Source: Anaeromonas frigoriresistens (lineage in GTDB: Bacteria > Bacillota > Clostridia > Tissierellales > SIT17). Taken from it: DNA of 43,125 bases. Below are positions 8,750-15,660 of this stretch, one piece after another. The stretch is taken from assembly GCF_016820655.1 (NCBI RefSeq), contig NZ_WSFT01000025.1, positions 1 through 43,125 on the forward strand, read 5' to 3'. The translations under genes were made by a program, and so were the position numbers. The notes under the pieces were generated by a model. The model saw nothing but the letters and a program-made list of their open reading frames with translations. It was not told where the DNA came from and ran no database searches. How positions within the stretch are numbered: position 1 is the first letter of the stretch; each line of letters begins with the position of its first letter.

Positions 8750-9250
8750 TCATTTTTTATACCCTAATATATGATAATATTCTATATCTTCAATTATATA
8801 ATTACTAAGAGAATAATGATATCTATCATATGTGTGAGCAGCAATATAAATATTTTTTACACTTCTAGGTTCCTTTATGTCGACTATTACTAAAGAGTGT
8901 TCAAATATACTATCAGAATCAAAATTAAGTTGTACAATATCACCTAACTGTATCTCGTTTATATTACTCTTTTCAATAATAGGACCAGTACTTTTATTGT
9001 TCATGAGAAATTTTCTCAAATAATTGGCTGAAGTCCATGCTGGAGCTCTATTATTAACATTTACATAGTACCATCCAGTCCATTTCTCATAATTCATTGG
9101 GCATCCTCCTGCATGTATTACTTGAGATATAAAATTTGTGCAATCTCCACCAAGTTTTTCAAAATTATAATACTTAGGATTTCTATCAAAGGCCCATCTT
9201 TTAGCGTATGCTAAAGCTTTCTGACGATTATATGGATATAATTTAGTCAA
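8750..9250 (-). CDS. Putative amidase-domain protein (CHAP/NlpC-like Amidase_6 type)
   Basis: 166 residues. The N-terminal YNRQKALAYAKRWA, then GGDCTNFISQVIHAGG (Cys about residue 36) and the later GDIVQLNF and HSLVIVD, match the small cysteine amidase domain found at the end of many clostridial cell-wall proteins. Cys36 and the His near residue 118 would be the catalytic pair. There is no signal peptide and no wall-binding domain, so the stand-alone protein is either cytoplasmic or leaves the cell by another route. The start is TTG (9248-9250), five bases after GGGGGTG. It is first in the tight run down to 3778. Confidence 0.78.
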   Translation of the reverse strand: MTKLYPYNRQKALAYAKRWAFDRNPKYYNFEKLGGDCTNFISQVIHAGGCPMNYEKWTGWYYVNVNNRAPAWTSANYLRKFLMNNKSTGPIIEKSNINEIQLGDIVQLNFDSDSIFEHSLVIVDIKEPRSVKNIYIAAHTYDRYHYSLSNYIIEDIEYYHILGYKK

Positions 9251-9303
9251 TTAATCACCCCCTATTTTGATAATACTATATATAAGGATAATTAATACCT
9301 ATA

Positions 9304-10659
9304 TTATACAACTTTTTCTTTCCATCTTCCTTTTCTAAACCAAGCTATTATTACTATAGCTTCAACAAATACAGAAATACTAATTGCAAGCCATACCCAA
9401 TTAGCCCCCATATTTAATACCTTTGCAAATATATAAGCTATTGGTAATTTAAAAGCCCAATTAGCTACTAAAGATGCAAGCATTGGCGGTAGAGTATCTC
9501 CCGATCCCAAGAAAGCACCTCCATATACTACTGGATAAATCACAAAAATAACACCTAGGTATACTATTCTTAGATAATTAGATCCAATTTTTATAACTTC
9601 AATATCTTCAATAAATAATCTTATAATTCCTTCTGAAAAAATAAAATAAGGAATTATAAATATTATCATATTTATTGCAGCAATTTTTAATCCATCTTTT
9701 ATATAATTTTCTGCTTCTTCAATATCTCCTTTTCCTAAATTTTGTCCTGTAAGAACGGAAATGGAAGTTGTAAGACCCATTAATATTATAAAAACTAAAT
9801 TAAACATTCTCCCTCCTATAGTAAAAGCTGCTACAGAATTTGTTCCTGTATAGCTTGCTATTTTAAACATAAGGAGACCAGTAATAGGCCTAGATATTGC
9901 TTGTATTGCTGAATAAAAACCTATTTTGATGATTCTTAAAATAACTTTCACATCTATTTTGAAACTTCTTATAACATGCTTAAAGTCTTTTTTATATACC
10001 TTTGAGAAAATTACATATAACATTAATAAAAATGCTACTATATTTGATACTAACGTAGCTAATGCAGCCCCTCTATATCCCAATTCAGGAAATATACTAT
10101 ATCCATATATAAGTATAGGATCAAATATAATATTAATAACATTCATTGATACGAATATTACCATAGGAGTTTTGGTATCACCCATAGCTTGAAGTACAGA
10201 TCTACCTGTTAAGTTAAAAAACATAAAAGGAACTCCCACTAAAACAATACTTAAGTAGTTTTTTGCATAAAGATGTACATTTCCAGAAGCACCTATTCCA
10301 TCAAGTAATGGATCCATAAATATATATATCCCTATAACAATTAAAAACCCAACTATTAGAGATAATATTAATGCTTGTTCTGTTATTGAGAAAACTTCTT
10401 TATCATTCTTCTCCCCTATTCTTCTTGATATTATCGCAATAGCTCCTGTTGCAGTTAATTGAGAGAAAACAATAAATACTCCCAATATAGATGTAGAAAA
10501 CCCTACTCCTGATACCAATGCAACAATTTCTTCACTGTTTATATTAGATACAAAGTATAAGTCCACAATCTCCAATAAAGTTTGAAGTAATTGACTAAAC
10601 ATTACAGGCCATGCTAATCCTAATATCATATATATTCTTTTTTTGTTCATATTTGTCAT
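9304..10659 (-). CDS. MATE-family multidrug/metabolite efflux transporter
   Basis: 451 residues with about twelve membrane helices arranged as two halves. Family hallmarks include AWPVMFSQLLQTLLEIVDLYFV at the N-terminus, an internal ILGVFIVFSQLTATGAIAIISRR stretch, QAMGDTKTPM near residue 155 and GQNLGKGD in the second half. It should export cationic compounds in exchange for Na+ or H+; the substrate is not predictable. ATG start behind AGGAG. A 53-base gap separates it from the amidase-domain gene, with no clear terminator in it. Confidence 0.9.
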   Translation of the reverse strand: MTNMNKKRIYMILGLAWPVMFSQLLQTLLEIVDLYFVSNINSEEIVALVSGVGFSTSILGVFIVFSQLTATGAIAIISRRIGEKNDKEVFSITEQALILSLIVGFLIVIGIYIFMDPLLDGIGASGNVHLYAKNYLSIVLVGVPFMFFNLTGRSVLQAMGDTKTPMVIFVSMNVINIIFDPILIYGYSIFPELGYRGAALATLVSNIVAFLLMLYVIFSKVYKKDFKHVIRSFKIDVKVILRIIKIGFYSAIQAISRPITGLLMFKIASYTGTNSVAAFTIGGRMFNLVFIILMGLTTSISVLTGQNLGKGDIEEAENYIKDGLKIAAINMIIFIIPYFIFSEGIIRLFIEDIEVIKIGSNYLRIVYLGVIFVIYPVVYGGAFLGSGDTLPPMLASLVANWAFKLPIAYIFAKVLNMGANWVWLAISISVFVEAIVIIAWFRKGRWKEKVV

Positions 10660-10774
10660 TAAAAAACTCCTTTCTTATGTCACTTATTATTTTATATTCT
10701 ATTTTTTATTTATTAATCCTTCCGCTAATTACATAAGTATATATTCAGTACTGTTATATTAAAGCTCTGTTTAT

Positions 10775-10782
10775 GATATAAT
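10775..10782 (+). promoter_or_regulatory. Candidate extended -10 promoter for the plus-strand pair
   Basis: TGATATAAT (TG at 10774-10775, TATAAT at 10777-10782) is an extended -10 element 32 bases upstream of the start codon at 10814. No good -35 is seen. The same TGATATAAT occurs upstream of the WG-repeat gene and of ktrB. Confidence 0.5.
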
Positions 10783-10813
10783 TATATAAATAAATATAAT
10801 ATGGAGGTATTTT

Positions 10814-11299
10814 ATGGCTTATATGACTATTCGTCAAATTCGTCATCAAATGTGTCTTAATAGACTTAGAGACATGGGTTGCGAAGTTATATCTATACAA
10901 GGCGTTATGTTCTTTGTTAAATATAAATTAAATGACTTTAAAATTTCTTATATGTATCATATTAATAGTGATAATACATACTTTTTGGAAAGAATCAAAC
11001 CTTATGTAGTAACTGCTGGAGATCTAAAAACTGAAGACGACGTTGTAAATCTAATAAAAGTTGATATTGAACAATTTTTAAATGCAAGAAAAAGTAAAAA
11101 CTTTCAATCATTCATAGAAGTAGATACTGAGTTATCAAAAACCGTTAGAACTTTTGAAGATTTATTTTTATATTATAATCTATCTAAAGAAGATACCGAG
11201 TTGGTAAAAGATGAAATAGATAAAATTAAAAAACTCTTAAAAGAAGTTAAAGGAAGAAGCCAGAGAGTATTCTACGATAAAGATCCTGAAAATATATAA
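10814..11299 (+). CDS. Hypothetical protein
   Basis: 161 residues, soluble, with no motif I recognise. The N-terminal half is rich in beta-like segments (GCEVISIQGVMFFVKYKL) and the C-terminal half is helical and charged, ending in KGRSQRVFYDKD. A strong ribosome binding site (GGAGG, eight bases before ATG) and an extended -10 promoter support a real gene. It is one of the few plus-strand genes of the window and is followed after 90 bases by another small gene. I do not assign a function. Confidence 0.7.
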   Translation: MAYMTIRQIRHQMCLNRLRDMGCEVISIQGVMFFVKYKLNDFKISYMYHINSDNTYFLERIKPYVVTAGDLKTEDDVVNLIKVDIEQFLNARKSKNFQSFIEVDTELSKTVRTFEDLFLYYNLSKEDTELVKDEIDKIKKLLKEVKGRSQRVFYDKDPENI

Positions 11300-11389
11300 T
11301 AAATATTCATATTTTTTGTAATATTAGAAGGAATAATGAAAGTTCTTGTAGAAATATACTAAAGAAAAGAATATGGAAGGAGAGGGGTC

Positions 11390-11584
11390 ATGCAAGAATT
11401 TGATAAAATATCTATAGCTGAAATACCAAAAAAAGACATGTTACTCATTATTAGAGCCCTTGAGTATACAGGACAAAAGAAAGAATCAGATGAATATTTA
11501 ACTTTGAAAAATAATATAATCAAAGAACTTAGTGAGCTTGCAGACAGTTCTGAAGAAGAATTTATAGATTATTTAGAGAAATAA
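11390..11584 (+). CDS. Small hypothetical protein (64 residues)
   Basis: 64 residues, acidic and predicted helical throughout, with no cysteine and no membrane segment. The start is supported by GGAAGGAGAGGGG just upstream of ATG, and a terminator hairpin follows the stop within five bases. It may be co-transcribed with the 161-residue gene upstream. Function is unknown. Confidence 0.65.
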   Translation: MQEFDKISIAEIPKKDMLLIIRALEYTGQKKESDEYLTLKNNIIKELSELADSSEEEFIDYLEK

Positions 11585-11588
11585 TTAT

Positions 11589-11618
11589 AACACCCTTAAA
11601 AAGGGTGTTTTATTTTTT
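11589..11618. terminator. Bidirectional terminator between convergent genes
   Basis: Stem AACACCCTT/AAGGGTGTT (11589-11609) with a three-base loop, followed on the plus strand by TTTATTTTTT. It overlaps the region where the plus-strand small gene and the minus-strand gene at 11610 converge, so it can serve both. Confidence 0.8.
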
Positions 11619-12602
11619 GAATCTATATAGTCCTGATTTAGTCATAACTTCAATTATCGTGGATCTTTCAAGCTTATATTTATTAATTATTTGGCACTTA
11701 TTTAATAATGGATGATCTATTACTTCTCCCACCTTAAATTTAAATATATCTGGTATATTAGATATTTCAACCATTAGATTTTTTGAATTAATTCTACCTT
11801 TTCTTAATTTTATCAAGTAATCCGATATCTTTACTATAAAACTCTTATCATTATACTCTATTTTATTTATATCCTCACAGTAAATTCCAAAGATAGCTGA
11901 TAGATATAAATCTTGAATTTGTAATAGTGATGTATTTTCTTTGTTTTTTATAATATTAATTGATTCTTTAATAATATTGTTTTCCATAGAGCCCTTGCCA
12001 TTTAATATGTTTATTAACTCTATCCTCATTCTTTCAAAATCAATTAGAAAGTTTCCATCATATTCTTCTAAAGAAATTTTATATTCATTCTTATATTTAT
12101 TTAGAAATTCAACTTGAGAAAATGTTATTATCTCATTCTTCAAAGTTAATAAGATTTCTTCTTCTATAAGTTCTTTATTAGTAATTAATATATTCAATAG
12201 TTTTCCAAGGACTATTGAATTTAATAAAACAACAATGCTCCCAGTTGAATATAATACATTTTTTATTATTTCATCTTTTGCATTTTCATAATCCCCATTA
12301 GAAATAATTATAGGTATAATTCTAGATGTAAAGGTTTCATCTTCATACTTCCAATAATTTGACCTATCTGAAATATTTATATTCTTTTGCCCTTCATCAA
12401 AGTAATACCTTAACAGTTCTAACTCCTTTTTATATCTATCATAATTTATTGTTACACGATTGGTGTCCATTGAAGGAACTAAAGACTTAATTGCACTAAT
12501 CATTAACTGTACTTCATAAGATCTAAATTTATAATCTATATTATTAATAGAATCTATTGCTGCAGCTGAATTTATTATTGTATTAATTTTATTTTCTAAC
12601 AT
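11610..12602 (-). CDS. Hypothetical protein (330 residues)
   Basis: I do not recognise the family. The protein is mostly helical and soluble, with one modestly hydrophobic stretch (about 120-140). It has only one cysteine-containing segment in the middle and a basic C-terminal 45-residue region (GEVIDHPLLNKCQIINKYKL...) that could be a small beta domain. ATG start behind GGGAGG. It stands alone, converging on the plus-strand pair and separated from the ECF operon by a terminator, so context gives no clue to function. Confidence 0.7.
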   Translation of the reverse strand: MLENKINTIINSAAAIDSINNIDYKFRSYEVQLMISAIKSLVPSMDTNRVTINYDRYKKELELLRYYFDEGQKNINISDRSNYWKYEDETFTSRIIPIIISNGDYENAKDEIIKNVLYSTGSIVVLLNSIVLGKLLNILITNKELIEEEILLTLKNEIITFSQVEFLNKYKNEYKISLEEYDGNFLIDFERMRIELINILNGKGSMENNIIKESINIIKNKENTSLLQIQDLYLSAIFGIYCEDINKIEYNDKSFIVKISDYLIKLRKGRINSKNLMVEISNIPDIFKFKVGEVIDHPLLNKCQIINKYKLERSTIIEVMTKSGLYRFKK

Positions 12603-12649
12603 AATTTCCTCCCACTCAAATTAACTATATATAAGTATAGCAAATTTAA

Positions 12650-12692
12650 CTAATTAATAAAAGAAGACTAGAAAATCTAGCCTTCTTTTATT
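12650..12692 (-). terminator. Terminator of the ECF sigma operon
   Basis: Long near-perfect hairpin (12656-12692), with arms AATAAAAGAAG-CTAGA and TCTAG-CTTCTTTTATT, at the stop codon of the last operon gene. On the minus strand it runs into an AT-rich tail. Confidence 0.75.
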
Positions 12693-13398
12693 AATTCTTT
12701 GATCTCTTTATTAATACAATACCTGCTACAATTAATAATATAGGTAATGTTATTTCTCTTAAAAATCTAAAAACTTTAAAACCAATATTAATTGTTGCTA
12801 TATTAAATATATATTGAAAAGAATATAAACCTTGATTTAGTAAAGCTAATCCTCCAAAAATTAACAGACCTAATCCTAGATAATAATAGTTCATATTAAG
12901 CCAATCCATTTCTACTACTAATTCATCTTCAACTATATCTCCTCTCATTAAACGTTTTTTAATATGGTATGCATCGAAAACACTGTAAAACCATACTACT
13001 GTAGCAAAAAGACCAATGAATCCTGCAAAGTTTAATATACTAGGTATAGCTAATAGCATAAAAAAAGCTATCATTAATTGTACGCCTCTTTTCATTAATC
13101 CTAAGTACATATGTCCTGCACCTGGAACTAATGAAAATATAAAACCTAAAAAGGAATTTGGAATTCTCTTAACTGGATAATAATTATTGTTTAATATATT
13201 TTCTTGTTCTCTATTACTATTATGATTACTATATTTTGTTTCCATTACTATTGTATCTCCATCAAAAACTTCCTTTGCTAAACATTCATCGCAAATTATA
13301 TTATCTTTTTCATTATTCGAACATTCTTCACATATTTGCTTTTGACAAATATCGCACTTCAATTTCCCTTCTCTATCTTCATGATAATAACATTTCAT
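12691..13398 (-). CDS. B-box-type zinc-ribbon membrane protein
   Basis: 235 residues. The first 45 hold a cysteine/histidine cluster (C3, H6, C15, C18, C23, C26, then CDEC) like a B-box zinc finger. A linker leads to about four membrane segments (roughly 85-125, 130-145, 172-190 and 215-233) with PGAGHMYLGLMKRG, a motif resembling TM2/DUF5683-type membrane domains. The start ATG overlaps the anti-sigma stop by four bases (ATGA), with GAGGAGG inside the upstream gene, so it is translationally coupled. It is last in the ECF operon and may sense or transmit an envelope signal; that is inference. Confidence 0.75.
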   Translation of the reverse strand: MKCYYHEDREGKLKCDICQKQICEECSNNEKDNIICDECLAKEVFDGDTIVMETKYSNHNSNREQENILNNNYYPVKRIPNSFLGFIFSLVPGAGHMYLGLMKRGVQLMIAFFMLLAIPSILNFAGFIGLFATVVWFYSVFDAYHIKKRLMRGDIVEDELVVEMDWLNMNYYYLGLGLLIFGGLALLNQGLYSFQYIFNIATINIGFKVFRFLREITLPILLIVAGIVLIKRSKN

Positions 13399-13847
13399 TT
13401 TATATCCTCCTCATTCAACCTATCAAAAGGTATATTGATTAGTTCTGAAATATCCCCAAAAGGTTTAACTATTTTTTTATTGACATTTATAGAATTTAAA
13501 TATAGATTTCTTGATAATGTATTTACATCTATTTCACTAGCAAAATTATTTATAAAAAAAAGCAAAAAACCAGCTGCTACTAAACTAGCTCCCCATATTT
13601 TTCTACTCTTGTTAAATGTCATAACCTTATTTTTATTTATCTTCTTCATTATGTTACTTGTGAAATTTGGTGGTGGATTTATTGAGATTGATTCATTTAA
13701 CTCAGAAAAAATATATCTTATATCTTCAAATTCTCTTTTACATATATGACAACTGTCTATATGATTTTCGAATAAAATTTTATTCTTTATGTCCAATTTA
13801 TTTTCTATATATCTATCTATATTTTTTTGAACTTCTTTACAATCCAT
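13395..13847 (-). CDS. Zinc-finger anti-sigma factor (RsiW/ZAS type)
   Basis: 150 residues. The N-terminal cytoplasmic domain has the zinc anti-sigma motif H-x3-C-x2-C in ENHIDSCHICKREF, with an earlier Cys (DCKEVQKN). A single membrane helix follows at about 80-97, leaving about 50 residues outside. It should bind and hold the sigma factor encoded just upstream until regulated proteolysis or a signal releases it. The start used is the ATG at 13845-13847 behind GGAGGTG; an in-frame ATG five codons earlier overlaps that site. It overlaps the sigma gene by 11 bases. Confidence 0.85.
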   Translation of the reverse strand: MDCKEVQKNIDRYIENKLDIKNKILFENHIDSCHICKREFEDIRYIFSELNESISINPPPNFTSNIMKKINKNKVMTFNKSRKIWGASLVAAGFLLFFINNFASEIDVNTLSRNLYLNSINVNKKIVKPFGDISELINIPFDRLNEEDIK

Positions 13848-14403
13848 AAATTTCACCTCCATATGAGTATTTATTTAAGTGTTCTCTCAATAATCTTCTT
13901 CCTCTATACAATCTAGTATCTACTGTTTTTTCTGATATTTTTAATTCCTTTGAAATATCCTTATAACTCATTTCATAAAAATGATATAATATCAGTGTTT
14001 CTTTATATATATTGGGAAGAGATTCTATTTTAGACCTTATCCCATTTCTATCTTCCTTCTGGATTATATCTGTTTCTGGCAGAATATTATCACTTATTTC
14101 AGTATTTCCTGAGAAATTATTTATGATTAAATCTAGTTTTTTTTGATTCTTTCTTTTCCAATCAATACACATATTTGTGGATACTCTATAGATCCAAGTA
14201 GATAGCTTTGATTGATTATTAAAAGATTTTATATTTCTATAAATTTTCAAGAAAATTTCTTGAGATAAATCCTGAGCTTCTAAGTAATCTCCTGTAAATT
14301 TATAAGCACATGAAAATACTCTATCCTTATATTTATCTACGAGTAATCTAAAAGCCTCAATATCTCCTTTATTGATTTGTTCTACTATCTCCTTTTCATT
14401 CAA
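13837..14403 (-). CDS. RNA polymerase ECF-type sigma factor
   Basis: 188 residues. Region 2 is seen at residues 15-85, with DLSQEIFLKIYRNI and STWIYRVSTNMCIDWKR. Region 4 is at 125-180, with LPNIYKETLILYHFYEMSYKDISK and a helix-turn-helix ending in VDTRLYRGRRLL. A short linker replaces region 3, as expected of ECF factors. The start is TTG (14401-14403), seven bases after GGAGGTG. It is followed by its anti-sigma factor in an overlapping arrangement and preceded by a DUF4097 gene 47 bases upstream. Confidence 0.93.
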   Translation of the reverse strand: MNEKEIVEQINKGDIEAFRLLVDKYKDRVFSCAYKFTGDYLEAQDLSQEIFLKIYRNIKSFNNQSKLSTWIYRVSTNMCIDWKRKNQKKLDLIINNFSGNTEISDNILPETDIIQKEDRNGIRSKIESLPNIYKETLILYHFYEMSYKDISKELKISEKTVDTRLYRGRRLLREHLNKYSYGGEIYGL

Positions 14404-14450
14404 TGAGTACCACCTCCTAACAAAAAACTCTATTAGTTAATAATATTCTA

Positions 14451-15521
14451 CTAATTGATATCGATGTCCCCATGGGAATTATCCAATTGAATAATTATTG
14501 AATCATCGCCTTTTATATCATTTATTCTCTGAGAATTAACTTCTTCCTCTATTTTTAAATCAAAATTTGTATCTATAGAACCAAATTTCACATTTGCAAT
14601 AAATTTCCCTTCTTGCTTATTGTCAATATCCATAGTAATATCTCCGAACTGATTCCTTATATTGATATCACTGTTAATTTTATCATTTATATATACCTTT
14701 ATATCACCATGCTTATTTATTAAATCTAATTTGCCTTTAACACTTTCTAAATCAATTTCTCCAAAAGAATTTTCTACATTTATATCTCCTTGTATATTAT
14801 TAACAACAACATCACCATGTTTATTCTCTACTTGCAGCTTATTATCTATGTCTGCTACTTCCACATCTCCAAACTTATCAAGAATTTTCACTTCAACCCC
14901 CTTTGGCACTAGTATTTCTAAGTTCACTTCGATATTATTTATTAAGGACTTATTAGTTCGATAATCTTCTGTTTTTGTAATTATATCTAATATTCTATTT
15001 GAGTCACTAATTGATACTAATTCATTAGCTATTTCTTCAGCATATTCTTCATCGTTATTTTTTATATTGATAAATGCTTTTATATAGATGTTACTTTCAC
15101 TATGAGATTTAACGCTTACATCTCCAAAGCTATTTTTTATATCTATTTTCTCAAACCCTCCTTCATGCCCTCTATTATACTCTTTTTCAAATGATGAATT
15201 ATATTTATAAAAATCAAATAATCCATCACCTATATTTATATTGAGTCTTGATATACCAGAGGATACGCTCATTGTTATCAATATAAGTACTAGTAGTACT
15301 ACACTGCCTACACTAATGGTCATCTTCATTTCATCTTCACTTTTACTAACAATTAATTTTGTTATAATGATCTCTAATCCAAAAAATATTATTATCAATG
15401 GCCAAGTCATAGATACTATTTTCCATACATTAAAATCAATAAAATTTTTCAATAGAGACATTATACCTATCGATATTAATGTTATTGCCAAAGTATTAAT
15501 TCCTGTTTTTTTAACTTTCAT
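14451..15521 (-). CDS. DUF4097-type membrane protein with LiaF-like N-terminus
   Basis: 356 residues. The first 90 carry about three membrane helices (8-26, 36-54, 68-88) similar to the N-terminal part of LiaF/LiaI-type proteins. From about residue 120 on there is a right-handed beta-repeat of the DUF4097 kind, with a short motif recurring about nine times (FGDV, HGDV, FGEI, HGDI, FGDI and variants) at intervals near 17-25 residues. ATG start behind AAAGGAGGGA. It is first in the ECF operon, so its extracytoplasmic beta-solenoid may be an envelope-stress sensor or effector; this is inference. Confidence 0.85.
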   Translation of the reverse strand: MKVKKTGINTLAITLISIGIMSLLKNFIDFNVWKIVSMTWPLIIIFFGLEIIITKLIVSKSEDEMKMTISVGSVVLLVLILITMSVSSGISRLNINIGDGLFDFYKYNSSFEKEYNRGHEGGFEKIDIKNSFGDVSVKSHSESNIYIKAFINIKNNDEEYAEEIANELVSISDSNRILDIITKTEDYRTNKSLINNIEVNLEILVPKGVEVKILDKFGDVEVADIDNKLQVENKHGDVVVNNIQGDINVENSFGEIDLESVKGKLDLINKHGDIKVYINDKINSDINIRNQFGDITMDIDNKQEGKFIANVKFGSIDTNFDLKIEEEVNSQRINDIKGDDSIIIQLDNSHGDIDIN

Positions 15522-15556
15522 AATTTATCCCTCCTTTTTTATTTGCTTTCATTAGT

Positions 15557-15586
15557 TTAGACGACAACTTTTTTATAAACCCTTCA
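15557..15586 (-). promoter_or_regulatory. Candidate ECF-sigma promoter upstream of the DUF4097-sigma operon
   Basis: Minus strand TGAAGG (15586-15581), 17 bases with an A tract, then CGTCTAA (15563-15557). The CGTC-type -10 is a hallmark of ECF sigma promoters, and ECF operons are often autoregulated. The -35 is a weaker match to the usual GAAC core. The start codon is 36 bases downstream. Confidence 0.45.
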
Positions 15587-15599
15587 ACTTATTTTTAAA

Positions 15600-15640
15600 A
15601 AAATAAAAATAAAGAAATGAAGTTTAAACTTCATTTCTTT
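15600..15640 (-). terminator. Terminator of the WG-repeat gene
   Basis: Perfect palindrome with arms AAAGAAATGAAGTTT (15611-15640), followed on the minus strand by ATTTTTATTT. It lies 20 bases beyond the stop codon at 15661. Confidence 0.8.
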
Positions 15641-15660
15641 ATGCTATGTCCTATTGATTT

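Noticed and set aside
6201..9250. The radical SAM/GNAT/amidase run as a ribosomally made peptide (RiPP) cluster
   Set aside because: I found no precursor-like small gene, no SPASM-type C-terminal cysteine cluster on the radical SAM protein, and no dedicated exporter in the run.
13336..13749. 137-residue plus-strand frame opposite the anti-sigma factor gene
   Set aside because: It spans the junction of two well-supported minus-strand genes and has no start signal; it is a shadow frame.
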